Source of the DNA: Ochromonas danica
Taxonomy: Eukaryota > Sar > Chrysophyceae > Chromulinales > Chromulinaceae
Assembly (NCBI GenBank): GCA_015146655.1
Contig: VKHL01000061.1
Coordinates: 98,500 to 162,499, forward strand
Direction: 5' to 3'
Length of the DNA: 64,000 nucleotides
Every line of letters begins with the position of its first letter. Position 1 is the stretch's first letter. The notes under the pieces are model-generated. The model did no database searches, was not told the origin of the DNA, and saw only the letters and a program-made list of their open reading frames with translations. Both the position numbers and the translations under genes were made by a program. Shown here piece after piece: positions 9,093-19,503 of the stretch.

Positions 9093-10261
9093 TGTGTTTG
9101 TTTATTGTTGACTCTTGTATGTCTTAGACTAGCTAGATATTATCCTAAACTACATCTACATATACTAAGTGCAGTTACAGTAGTTGTTACAGTACTAGTG
9201 TTCACATACTGTAGCTACAGTTGCTAGCTAGCTGTTAATTAATTAGCTGTTAATTAACATAGCAGCTATAACAGCTATAACAGCTAATTAGCCTGTTGTC
9301 TAGTCCACTGTAACATGACCAGCTGCTGCTGTAGTGCAGGCTGCGCTGTGTGAAGGGAAATACTACTAACAGCTACAAGGTTAGAACTAGAAAACGTTTC
9401 TCTCTATTAACTGCTTCTTCTCAAAAAGGGAGAAGAATACCATTATGACATTATGACGTTATGACAGTACCAGATTCTAGACCTTTAGCTATCTGGAAGC
9501 CTCAAACCGTCTAGATCTTCAGATCTAGCTCCTCCTCGACTAGTCTAGCCTATTCCATGGAATTGTCAATTGGAAGAATTTCCTCAATTTAGGAAACCCT
9601 GATTTTCGTAGATAAAACGCTTCTTTGAAAACGCGTATTTCCCCCTTCTTTATTGATTCAGGAATCCTCTGTCTTCCTCTTCTAAAACACACTGAATTGT
9701 TCGTTTTCCCCGTCGCTACAATCAGTACTTTCGTGCGACTACAATTGGTGCGACTGTTACTGCTTTCTTCGAGGATAGTTTTCGTCTTTGCAAAACAAAG
9801 TTCTTTCGTCACTGACACTCCAGTACGAAACAAACTTTCTCAGGTAGCTTCGATGAAGTCTTCGCCTTTCTCCTCAATCTACATGAATAAAGTGTCGAAA
9901 CATCTCCATGTTCATTCCTGCACCGATTCGGATCTGGTCTTTTTCCGCATGACGACGAATCTTTCCAACACCACGATCAGAAATTCCATAGTGCAGAGCC
10001 AGCTTCGCCATTTCAAGAGAGCTGGATTGAATCTCTTCTCTTTCTTTTACGATGAGCTATCATTTCATTAATAATTTAGGTGAAATGTATGTCAAGACAC
10101 TCGTTGGTAAAGCAGTGACGTATGCGTAAAAGTAGTCCAGAAAGCCAGATTCTTCACATTCCCAGATGCAGACTGTATTCGGTATTCCCAACATTCGTCT
10201 CACAGTAGCACAAGTCTGAGCAATCAAGTTCCACAAAACATCTCCACAGATATCTAAAATT
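9093..10261. other. AT-rich intergenic region with gene relic
   Basis: Mostly noncoding. 9220-9292 is rich in short direct and inverted words (agctgttaattaa twice, 15 bp apart, then agctataac twice in the opposite sense), able to form weak hairpins. 9877-10056 holds a minus-strand HTH-like relic listed separately. The plus-strand frame 9625-10071 has no coding character and lies over that relic. Confidence 0.55.
9877..10056 (-). pseudogene. relic of HTH domain protein
   Basis: A 60-codon open frame between stops on the minus strand. It encodes a segment with KEREEI, then SLEMAKLALHYGISDRGVGKI. This matches the pattern of a helix-turn-helix found in many bacterial and some protist proteins (REELY..VW..PM..LAK.YGVSD..LAKVCRKL.IPVPPRGYWAK). 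The usual C-terminal GYWAK signature is missing and the frame stops soon after, with no suitable start codon. I read it as a decayed gene fragment. It could be an exon of an unidentified minus-strand gene, but I see no flanking exons. Confidence 0.4.
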
Positions 10262-11725
10262 ATGGAAGAAATAAGAGCAACATCAATAAATGGACACTCT
10301 CAAACAATAGAAAATGTAACGAAGAGTTCTTCGCCCGCACATATTCCTTTTCAAGTCATGGTAAAGCTGGGAATTTTATGTGCAGGAGATCTAGTGCGGC
10401 CAAGACCCGCAAATGTTGTTTTTGTGGTTTGCGTTGAAGAGCGGTCTCCATCCGCGAAGTATGGACTTTTATTATCCTTCTCAACGACCAACAACAACGC
10501 ATCCCGCACATGCTACGATAACTTTGCGGATCTACCACATAGTATTCAAGAGGTTGACATTCTCCAGTCAACTTGCATGGAGAATACTTGGAAACCTCTA
10601 AGTTCTTTTTACGAGGCTTTTCGTACACAGTTTATGGAGTCGTGTACATCTGGCGACTTAGCAGGCAATCTAAAGCAAGTCTACTATTTTCTTGGACTCC
10701 CTACAGACTTGATCTTTACAGAAAGGTATAATACACAGTTGGCATCTACACAGCCCTTTGAGTTTTGGCTGAAAAATGAACTTGAACTTCTTCCCCCCTT
10801 CACCAATAGCGAGGACAGCTTGTTCAATAGTGGATTTGATCGTCCAATGGCGAAAGAGTTCGCACTTATGTGGTCAGGACATGTCTTGTATACTACTCAG
10901 CCTTGTAATTTTTGGTTGATAAATACCTTACATCTTTGGTTACATTTGATTCACCAAGGCAATATTCCTGCCTATTGTACTACTTATCCATATCTACCGC
11001 CAGCGCCTCGCGATTATAGCCGCGGCTTTTCTGGTGTACTACTCACCAAGGCTGAGCCCAGTGAGGGAAAACAAGCTGCGGAAAATTTGATCACCTCCCT
11101 CCTCCTCTCTTCTAACCGAAGCAAGGATGAAGTCGTTGTGTTCTACCACGCCACGACATGGAGGCATGCCATGAGCATTATTAGTCGTGGAATAGACCTA
11201 AATTGCGGTGGGGGAGATCAAGACTTTTCGCATCGCAATGGATTTTATTTACATGAAAATTTTGACCTTGCTGTAGAGTGGTTGAATGTCCGTTATGGAG
11301 GAGAGGGGGCTATCGTAATTTTTTGCATTCCAAGACAATCTGTATGGGAACAATTACACAACCCCAAGGATTTTGGGACCGACTGCTCGCAGGAGTGGGA
11401 AAATGTCATATCGGCATATCGCAGAGCAAGCCAATATGAAGATATTGAAGATAATGCAGACAGAGAGAGTGATCCGTTATGTTACGCACACTACGACATT
11501 CAAAACAATGCTTACATTCGTGGCTATGCGCTCAGCAACGTCGAAGCGGTAAAGCGAGACAACAAGGATCCGTTACCACACCACAAACCGTTCGTCCAAG
11601 TGGCATTGCGGAATGCTGACGCTACACAAGCCTTTAAACAGTCTGGAAAGGCAGGTATCGTTTTTATTTCTAATGCGTTAAGTGTTCCAACCTATGACCG
11701 CGACTTTCCGCCTTTCCTTCGTTGA
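10262..11725 (+). CDS. ADP-ribosyltransferase-fold (DUF3990-like) protein
   Basis: Intact single-exon ORF of 487 aa from ATG 10262, clearly AT-richer than the genes on either side. Residues ~290-480 match the DUF3990/ART-like pattern: VVFYHATTWRHAMSIISRGI (family: lYHGt...a..Ii..GI), then DFSHRNGFYLHENFDLAVEW (family: DFG.GFYLT....A..WA), then a QEWENVISAYRR helix, and a late FVQVALRNADATQAF strand. This suggests an NAD-dependent transferase or a degenerate relative; the target is unknown. Residues 1-290 match nothing I know but hold a degenerate internal repeat (TQPFEFWLKNELELL near 161 and TQPCNFWLINTLHLWL near 212). No signal peptide or membrane segment is seen. Base composition and decayed neighbours suggest recent gain or fast evolution; this is inference. 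Confidence 0.6.
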   Translation: MEEIRATSINGHSQTIENVTKSSSPAHIPFQVMVKLGILCAGDLVRPRPANVVFVVCVEERSPSAKYGLLLSFSTTNNNASRTCYDNFADLPHSIQEVDILQSTCMENTWKPLSSFYEAFRTQFMESCTSGDLAGNLKQVYYFLGLPTDLIFTERYNTQLASTQPFEFWLKNELELLPPFTNSEDSLFNSGFDRPMAKEFALMWSGHVLYTTQPCNFWLINTLHLWLHLIHQGNIPAYCTTYPYLPPAPRDYSRGFSGVLLTKAEPSEGKQAAENLITSLLLSSNRSKDEVVVFYHATTWRHAMSIISRGIDLNCGGGDQDFSHRNGFYLHENFDLAVEWLNVRYGGEGAIVIFCIPRQSVWEQLHNPKDFGTDCSQEWENVISAYRRASQYEDIEDNADRESDPLCYAHYDIQNNAYIRGYALSNVEAVKRDNKDPLPHHKPFVQVALRNADATQAFKQSGKAGIVFISNALSVPTYDRDFPPFLR

Positions 11726-12041
11726 AATCACCTGTATAAAATCAGCAGCTGGAACTTAATCTTATTAAACCATAATGACTGCTGATGTCACTTTCCTTTA
11801 GCTAGTATAGAGCTGCTTACTGTATTCAGTCTTAGATAGGAGTTGTAATCTTGAATTGAAAACTAATTCAACAGAATCTTGATTTATTGATCCACTACTA
11901 GGTCTGACTTGTGAGCATCTGTTAGCTTCTCATTGCAGCGCTGATGATGTAATGGATTTGATCAGTATAATTGCAAATACATCTATCTACAAGCAGCTCA
12001 GTCATGTTTACTGAGCTTCAGCCAGTGCTTGCTCCCATGCG
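11726..12041. other. intergenic, nothing recognised
   Basis: AT-rich spacer downstream of the ART-like gene. Contains scattered stops in all frames and no RNA or repeat signal that I can see. Confidence 0.5.
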
Positions 12042-12315
12042 CTAGGTCGATGAGCCAAAGGATGCAGCCGCTCCAAGAGGCATTGATGAGCAGCTCCCCA
12101 AAGCCGAAAGCACAGCCTCAACAGTTTTCTGCAAGAGGTTTTGCTCAACGCTCGACAATCCCTCCACGACTTCCAAACTTTCTTTATCAACGTCGCCGCC
12201 GTATCTCATCATGCTGCGATCGCGCGCGCTCCATTGGCAAAACATCTAAAGCAATGAAATCATCCACAAGGCTCGTATAGTAGTCTTTGTTTGCCAAGTG
12301 AATCAGAGCTGATGT
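12042..12315 (-). pseudogene. frameshifted ABC1/UbiB-like kinase fragment
   Basis: On the minus strand, 12315 to ~12240 encodes TSALIHLANKDYYTSLVDDF then IALDVLP, which matches the C-lobe segment of ABC1/ADCK/UbiB atypical kinases (ayi.La.rdyd.lvdDfv.LgfLP). The expected continuation (DVDKExL) is present as GGDVDKESLEVVEGL, but in another frame, ending at a stop at 12042. I see no GT-AG pair that would join them, and the kinase core that should lie upstream is replaced by the Eaf6 gene on the other strand. The best reading is a truncated, frameshifted gene copy. The family call rests on a short segment. Confidence 0.4.
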
Positions 12316-12424
12316 CTTGCAAATACATAAATCTAGTGAGGAAATACCTCAATCGTGTTAAGGAAATACATAACATATGACTTCCGATTGTTGTCATTCA
12401 ATTCATTGTCAGCTGTAATCTGTA

Positions 12425-12841
12425 ATGGAGAGTTCACCACAAGAAGAAGAAGAAGTCTCTCTGTCAGATGCTTTGACTCACCTCTCTGACCAGCAGCAGC
12501 GCCTGGTCAAATGGATCGCCGCGATCAACTCGAAGATCTTCGAGCTGGAGACTTCCTACCTCGAGGACACTAACCAAGGGAATGTGGTCAAGGGCTGGGA
12601 CGTCGATGGTCGGCCTCCGCTGCATCGGTCACGCGGCATCGAGGACAAGGAGCGCCTCTTCTCCTTCTCCTCCTACGCCTTCTTCCTGGCCAAGAAGAGT
12701 GAGGAAGAAGCCGCGGCGGCCAGCAGCCAGTCGCAGCCGCCACAGTCGAAGTCAACCGCGGGGCGCTATCGCAAGCGGCCAGGTCTTGGTGGTCGCAAGA
12801 GGAAGGCGGAGGAGGATTGGATCGCTCCCGAGGACTACTGA
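12425..12841 (+). CDS. EAF6: Eaf6/MEAF6-like histone acetyltransferase complex subunit
   Basis: 138 aa, single exon, ATG 12425. The N-terminal part is the Eaf6 domain: a coiled-coil helix (QQRLVKWIAAINSKIFELETSYLEDT) followed by the family signature GNVVKGWD and a FSFSSYAFF element before a basic tail (RKRPGLGGRKRKAEEDW). Eaf6 is a small scaffold subunit of NuA4/TIP60 and MYST acetyltransferase complexes in the nucleus. Length (138 aa) is normal for the family. The neighbour WDR35 is convergent, its stop lying ~180 bp downstream. Confidence 0.85.
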   Translation: MESSPQEEEEVSLSDALTHLSDQQQRLVKWIAAINSKIFELETSYLEDTNQGNVVKGWDVDGRPPLHRSRGIEDKERLFSFSSYAFFLAKKSEEEAAAASSQSQPPQSKSTAGRYRKRPGLGGRKRKAEEDWIAPEDY

Positions 12842-13025
12842 CAGCCTCCTCCTCCAGCTGCTAACCCTAACCCAGTACCTCCTCCTCCTGCTGCTAACCC
12901 TCGCAGTGCAGAGCTGGACAGAGAAGATGACGATGAAACAACAAGGCAATAAGGCAACTGTGTTGATATCTGATAGCCTTGGCTTGTTTCTTACACTACC
13001 ATGGCTGATGTCTAAACTACAGTAT

Positions 13026-16000
13026 TCACTTCTTGCTCGACGCCCCATTCCCCGCATTGTTATTGTTGTTATTAGTGTTGTTGTTGGAGGGCAAGGAGGA
13101 GGTGAGGATGGCCGAGTGGCAGAGCGGACAGTGCGCGAGAGGTGCCACGGGATTCTTCTCTGTGGGGCTGAGGTGGTACTTGTAGGCATGCTTGCAATAG
13201 TTCTCGAGTTCGTACTCCAATATCGAATGACGGCAGGTGCGGCAGGTGTAAATGGGTGAGTCGCCCAGCGCGCGCCCTGTGAGGGTGCAGGCGTTGAAGG
13301 CCTTGCCCAAGTCCAGCGCCTGGCTGTAGACCTCCAGCAGTGGCGCGTCGTCTTGTGGCGGATGTCTCGTGAAGATCTAGACAAACACTCCTTCAAACAC
13401 GAGCACGAGCAAACAAAGGAGAACCGAGATGCACTACCTGAATGGCGAGCGTCTGCAGAGCTTCGCGGTCAGTCTCGGACAAGTTCGGCAGCGTTTCCAA
13501 CTATCCAACACAACACACAAAAAGCGATGAGTGAGCTGAGCTGAGCTGCAGGAGTAGAGCTAACAGACAGAGCTCAAGATGGGCTAGTCACTATACCTTC
13601 ACAAGGGCCTTGGAGCAGGTGGCGTAGAAGCGGTTCTTGAGCGCGGCGAGGCAGAGCAAGCTGTAGATGGCGCGCGCTGGCAAGAGATCGTCGTACTCGC
13701 ACAGCTTGATCGCAGTCTTCATCGCGGCGTCCATCGCGCCGCAGTAGTACTGCCGCATTGACAACATGTAGAAATGGTAAGCTGCAGCTCCTCTCCAGGC
13801 GTTGGCGAAGGCTTTGCTCAGCTTCTTGTTCATGCTGTTGCCTCCTCCTCCTTGCTGTGTGGTGAGGGTCTGCAGAGTTGTCATCGTCATCTGCAGCGTG
13901 GCATTAGTGCCTTGCTGCTGCCCTCCTGGCCCTCCAGCGCCTTCCAGCAGATTGGTCATCATGAGCGTCTGCACAGTTTGCGCTGTTTGCTCTGCGATGT
14001 TGACATTGCCCCCTAACCCTCCTGCGCCTCCTTCGCCTTTCACTGCATCCAAGTCAGTCTCCAGGCCCAACGAAGTGGCGGTGATCGTCCCCGCAGAAGT
14101 GGCGGAGGGATTGGAAAGCGTCTTTTGTCGGTGTCGCTCGATCTCCATGGCCGAGAGAACGTAAAGCTTCTTGGCAAGTGGGAGGTGGAGCTGCTGCGAT
14201 GCGAGCGTTAGCGCGAAGTGGTGGATGACCAACGCCGCCTCGGTGGGCTTGTTGGCCAGACGAAAGAGTTCCATGCACGTTAGCAAGCGGTTGGAGACGA
14301 TGAGGTCGTAGGCAGTCTTGTTCAGCACACCCTCGATCTGAGGGTAGTGGTAGCGCTCGGCGAGTTGCAAGGCGAGGTTCCACTGATTGTATCGCACGGC
14401 GCAGTCGATGGCGAGCTTCACCATGTTCAACGTGGAGACTGAGACTTGGCCCAGTCCAGGGATGAAAGAGGACGTGGAGGCACTTGCTTCTACTGAGGAG
14501 GTGATGGAATGGCACTTGAGGTAGCACTCCACGGCTTCATCGCACATCCCAACGCTCTCGAAGCGCACGGCGAGGGTGTAGAAGAGCGTGGGGTCGTCGG
14601 GCAGCTCCTTGGCGAGAGTGCGGAGCGCCGGGTAGTGCTGCAGGCGGTAATGGCAGTCAAGAAGGAGCGGGTAGTCCCTGCAGAGTGCGAGGTAAGGCAG
14701 TGCCTTGCGGTAGAGAGACTGTTCGTAGCACTCGCGGCCCAGCGCTTGGTACGCTTCCTGCAGCAGACGATCATTGCCGCCGCCAGTCTGCAGCAGCTGC
14801 ACCACCTTGCCGTACTGCCTCACCTTCTCATACAACTTAATGATCAAATCCTTGCGGTCAATCTCACGGTACAAAGACTCTGCCAAGTCATTGCGTTGAA
14901 GGTAATAGTACACCTCCGCCTTCATCTTCAGCTTGTCTGTCATTTGGGAGAGCTTGCGCAACAATTGGAGGCCGCGGTAGTCACCAGTCTGGACCCAGCA
15001 CCTTCTCGCCACATCGTAGTGACCTTCTTCGACCGCCTGCCTGCCCAGCAAGGCGAAGAGCTGGCGGTGGGGGTGGGAGAGAGCGAACTGGTAAGCTGCC
15101 TCGGGACCCTCCGCCGCGCCCTTCTCGGCCATCTCGCGCAGCAAACGACTCTCCAGCCGCACAAGGTAGCTGGGATTACTGAAGAGAGCATTCTGTTGAC
15201 TGGTGGAGGAGGAGGACGCCGCACCAGTTGGCGAGGCTGGCAGAGGAGCGCCTGACGAGACGGCGCCGCCATTGCCATTGCCGCCCCCAGCCATCGCCGA
15301 GGGATAGTTGCTGTTGTTGTGTGTGGGGATGAACGGCTGCTTGTTGGTGTTGACGAACTGCTGCACGTTCTGGAAGAGCTCGTCTGCAGCGAGAGTGAGC
15401 ACTTCGAGGTCTCGGAAGACCAGCGGGTAGGCCGAGCACAGGACAGGCTCCTCGTTGCTCACCGACGGCGCGTTGCTGTCCTCCGTGATGTGGTAGAGAG
15501 TCACTTTGGTCTTCTCGAAGACAGCCAGCATGTTCGGGTCATCCTCAGACCAGCAGACCTCCCACACATCTTTGCGATCGATAGGCAGTCGCCGCCCCAG
15601 CGGACCCAATCGAATCGAGTTGTTATTGTTGTTGTTGTTGTTGTCTTGCGGGGCGTCAGTCTTGCTGTCGTACTTGCCTTCTTCTGGACTAGTTGTAGCG
15701 GGAGGAGGACCATTCTTCGCGTCCAGGTCGAGCACGCTGCAGACGCCCACATTGTCCACGAGAGCAACCTTGTCGTTCAGACAGTTTCCGCGCAAAATGA
15801 AGATCTCTCGCCCTCCTCCTCCGCCGCCAACCACTCCTTCGCCCGCGAGGTTGTAGACCGCCTCTAGGGCAAGATGCGGCAAGGTGCACCGATAGATAGT
15901 TCCGCTTCTGAGGCCGAGCAGGAGGTGTTTGTCGCAGAGGTAGAGCGCGGTGACGGGGTCCTCCACCTCCTCCACCGACACACGGAATGCCTCCACGGAC

Positions 16001-17836
16001 ACACTCGGGATGCTCGACACCGTCGACAGATCGAAGATTTTGCAACGATTAATGAAGGTCGATCGCTTGCTTTTGCTTTCCTTCGAGGGCGCGGCGCCGG
16101 GCATGCGATCGTTCGCCTCGTCTTGGTCCTCCTCCTCCTCCTCCTCCTGCCCTCCCGCACTGCTAGACGACACCTGGCCATAGCCATACTGCCAAATAAA
16201 CACTGTGCGATCGTTGGCCAGCGCCAGATAAGAATCGGCCATGGAGAGGTATTTGGGTGCGAAGGGCAGGTCGCGTGTTTGCAGCACGACGCCAATCGAG
16301 TTGCGCAGCTGCACGGCGTAGACTTCTTGCAGTCCCGACCCCGCGGCCAAGCCCTTGCTGGGCTGAGGAGACTGCCCTCCGTTGTTGTTGGCACTGGAGG
16401 AGGCGTCGTCCTTGTCCTCCTTGCTGCCCCCCTTGGCAGTCAACAGCGCGGCCGTCGGTCGCATTTCGCGCACGACAACCGCGCAGATGTCTCCACGCGA
16501 TGCGAGCAGCAAGACGTTGGGCAGAGACTTCACTTGCACCTCTCCCGAGGTAGTGTGCCAGAAGAGGAGGTGCGTCTCTCTCTTGAAGACGTTGGGGTAG
16601 GTGTAGACCAAGGTCTGTCTGAAGAAGGTGTAGAGGTAGGGATGGCGCACGTTGGCGAAATAGATGAAGCTGTCCACTGCGAGGGCGAGGCGCAGATCTC
16701 CCGGACCTTCCCAGGTAACTCCGCGCACTCGTTCGCCCGGAACCTTGAGACTGCGCAGGAATTGGCCGCTGCTCGAGTAGAACTTGACGACATTGCTCAA
16801 GCCCTTGTCCTTAGGCGTGGCCTTGCCCTGTCCACTCGAAGCCACTCCCACGACTGCGAGATAGCGCCCTGTAGTGGACCAGACAGCGAAGTCGAGGCGG
16901 TGCAGCTCTGAGTCGATGACGATGGCGGTGCTGCTGTCCTCCCCGCGGCTCAGCTGCAACATGCCGTTCTCAAAGGCCACGCACAGCGTATAGATGCTCG
17001 CATAGCGATCAGCATGCATTGCGGGGTAGAGCCCTGGACTCACAGGGCAGTACCAATGCAAGGCGACGATGCCGCAGTCCAACGAGTCGTGATTCAAGAT
17101 GGACAGCGAGCGCAACTTGTTGCCGTCGCCATCGAAAATGAAGACCTCCGCGTCCTGAGTCACGAACAACAAGAGCTTTCCATCAGGAGACCACTCCACA
17201 AGGCGCAGCTGCAAGCCCAGCTCTTTCCCCCAGAGGCGGTTGCCGTCCACGGAGCCCACGATGACCGCGCCGTCCTCGTAGACGATCGCGATCTTGCGCC
17301 CGTCAGAGGTCCACTTCATGCTCTTCACCACGGACTTGTTGCGGTTGTTGATCATCTCTTCGTACCAGGCGCCCTTGTGCATGATCCACACGATGATGAG
17401 TCCGCTCTCGTCGCTGGTGGTGAGCTTGCGGTAGATCGGGTTCCACGTCACGCACATGACGCCTCCGTTATGGCCCTCGAGGGTCTGGTTCATGGAGAGG
17501 TTGGACGAGGCGGCCACTCCCTGGAGCAAGGCATCGGGTCCCGAGGGAGTCTCGAGCTTCAAGACTTTCAGCAGGCCATTCTCTCCTCCGCAGGCGATGT
17601 ACCCCTAACCCGCACACTCGGTGCTCAGCAGGGAAATATCAGACACAGACAACAGACACTAACCTGGTCCCTGTTCCACGAAATGCAATTCAAGCGCACT
17701 TGGTTGGGGATGGCGATCTGTTTGTTGGCAGTGACAGTGACAGTGACAGTGACAGTGACAGTCAGTCAATGAGGCACAGAACAAGAAGAAGAGACAGAGA
17801 GGCAAGGCTCACCTTCTTGGACAGATAGACCAGCAT
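13026..17836 (-). CDS. WDR35: WDR35/IFT121, intraflagellar transport complex A subunit
   Basis: Five exons on the minus strand by my reconstruction: 17813-17836, 17664-17717, 13597-17604, 13438-13500 and 13026-13376, all GT-AG, giving about 1499 aa. It starts MLVYLSKK then IAIPNQVRLNCISWN, as in animal WDR35. The highly conserved SNLSMNQTLEGH, LTTSDESGLIIVW and NNRNKSVV..MKW blocks follow (WD40 propellers, residues ~1-750), then TPR-like helices and a C-terminal Cys/His zinc-binding region (CRTCRHSI...HCPLCHSAI). IFT121 acts in retrograde transport and cargo entry in flagella. It is ~300 aa longer than animal orthologues owing to low-complexity inserts (Gly/Ser/Asn/Gln runs) between propeller blades and in the helical part. 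Head-to-head with the methyltransferase gene. Confidence 0.93.
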
Positions 17837-18123
17837 ATCTACTCCACAATTATCTGACCAAAGAAAGAAAGGACAGCCTCACGATGTTCAAAGCGAGTGG
17901 AAAGCAGCTGTTAGTTGATCAGCCGCCCCTCCAGCCTTGGCGTCTTTTTCTCTTCTTGAGCGCTGCTGTTTTGAATCGATTCCTGCGCAATAATACTACC
18001 GCACCGTGCGTAACTGACAGAACTGAGTTACCCACGCACCGTAATAATAACACAACTTCTCGATGGGAGTCAATCAGTCACTCATTAGCAGTCTATCACA
18101 CAGCTGCTGTGCTGCTGCTGAAG

Positions 18124-19134
18124 ATGGACTACTTGGCGCTGCAAAATCTTCTGGAAAAGAAAGACACGCTCATCTTAGATGGAGCGATGGGGACTGCCTT
18201 GGAGCAGAAGGGAGAGGCTCTGCACCCCGTGCTGTGGTCTGCTGGGCACTTAGTCTCTAACCCCGCGCGCATCCAGGAGATCCACACTGACTACCTGGCC
18301 TCTGGCGCTGACATCTTGACCACGTCATCCTATCAAATCTCCTATGAGGGGTTCGAGGAGCACCTGTGCTTGGATCGGAGGCAGACAGACGAGCTCATTC
18401 GCCTGTCCTCCCAGCTGGCGCTCAGTGCTGTTGGCGAGGACCACAAGGACAAGATCGTCGCCAGCTCCATTGGCTGCTATGGAGCTCATCTGGCGGATGG
18501 AAGCGAGTTCTTCGGAAGCTACGGCAAGAGTCGTCAAGAGCTCCTCGCATGGCATGCGGCCAAGCTGCCCGTCCACGTGGCCAGCGGCGCACACGCCCTC
18601 GCCTTCGAGACAGTCCCAAGCCTGGAGGAGGTGGGAGCTTTGGCCCAAGCCGTCAACGACCTGCCCGTCAATGTGCAGGCCTGGATTTCTTTGTGCTGTC
18701 GTTCCTCTTCGCAGCTGAGCCACGGAGAGACCATCGAGGACGCTTGTCGCGCCATCGAGGACGCCGATCCCTTCCGCAAGCCTTCTGAAGCACTCGCTCA
18801 AGTCGAAGGCGATTCTGATGGCCGCAACGTCTCTCGCTTGGCGGTGGGCGTTAACTGCACAGCCCCTGAGTTAGTGGAAGATATCCTGCAGACCTTCCGT
18901 GACTGCTGCCGCAAAGATCGCATTCTCCTGGCCTACCCCAACAGAGGAGAGACCTGGGACGCGGAGAAGCGCTGCTTTGACAACTCGCGCCCTTTGGACT
19001 GTCGCTCGTTCTCAGACATGGCGCAGCGTTGGAAGGAAGCTGGGGCGCGAATCATTGGAGGCTGCTGCCGCACTGATGCCAACCTTATCGCCTCTCTATC
19101 TTCTTCTTTCAAAGGCGATCAACTGCTCTGCTAG
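18124..19134 (+). CDS. homocysteine S-methyltransferase
   Basis: 336 aa from ATG 18124, which fits the family length. The frame is open back to an ATG at 17884 but those 80 residues look like leader sequence and would nearly touch the WDR35 start region. Features: LILDGAMGTALE at the N-terminus, ADILTTSSYQ, then the zinc-binding cysteines GVNCTAPE and GGCCRTD near the C-terminus. It transfers a methyl group from S-methylmethionine or AdoMet to homocysteine to make methionine, in the cytosol. Single exon. Divergent from WDR35 with 287 bp between start codons. Confidence 0.9.
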   Translation: MDYLALQNLLEKKDTLILDGAMGTALEQKGEALHPVLWSAGHLVSNPARIQEIHTDYLASGADILTTSSYQISYEGFEEHLCLDRRQTDELIRLSSQLALSAVGEDHKDKIVASSIGCYGAHLADGSEFFGSYGKSRQELLAWHAAKLPVHVASGAHALAFETVPSLEEVGALAQAVNDLPVNVQAWISLCCRSSSQLSHGETIEDACRAIEDADPFRKPSEALAQVEGDSDGRNVSRLAVGVNCTAPELVEDILQTFRDCCRKDRILLAYPNRGETWDAEKRCFDNSRPLDCRSFSDMAQRWKEAGARIIGGCCRTDANLIASLSSSFKGDQLLC

Positions 19135-19503
19135 GGCCTTCGCCTTCCCTTAGGCCAATGGCTTTAAAACAGACAATTTATCTATTGGACAGACAGCCTT
19201 CTCTGCCTGTCATAAACAGCACGATGTCTTGCTTTACATAGTGATAACGTTACAGTGTAGTGTGAGGAAATCTCTTTTCTTGTTGTTAAGCAATACTGTA
19301 GTGTAATAGGCATGAAGTGTAGGAGGAGCAGGAGAAGAGAGAGAGAAACGCGTTGTTATTTCCCAGAAGTCGACTTCTTGTCTATTGAGTAGTAACCGTC
19401 TGTCTGTCTTTCTATAACATTAACGATCTTACACTAGACTATCTAAACTAGTAGTGGTGTCACTCTATGGACTTTCACAGCGACCTCTCACTTCTCAGTC
19501 ACC
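19135..19503. other. intergenic, nothing recognised
   Basis: 369-bp spacer between two same-strand genes; AT-richer than its flanks, with no repeat or RNA signal that I can see. It must contain the polyadenylation site of the methyltransferase gene and the promoter of the channel gene. Confidence 0.5.

Noticed and set aside
9625-10071. 148-codon plus-strand frame
   Set aside because: No domain, poor composition; it overlaps the minus-strand HTH-like relic, which has the recognisable motif.
13100-13160. tRNA-like words (atggccgagtggcagagcgg)
   Set aside because: Resembles the D-arm of a tRNA-Ser/Leu, but there is no matching T arm or acceptor, and the bases encode the conserved zinc-binding C-terminus of WDR35.
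15874-16911. 345-codon plus-strand frame antisense to WDR35
   Set aside because: It mirrors the conserved WDR35 exon; composition (Arg/His/Val-rich, no domains) is that of a shadow frame in GC-rich coding sequence.
17884-18123. N-terminal extension of the homocysteine methyltransferase
   Set aside because: The 80 extra residues have no conserved pattern; the Met at 18124 starts right before the family's first block and gives the normal length.
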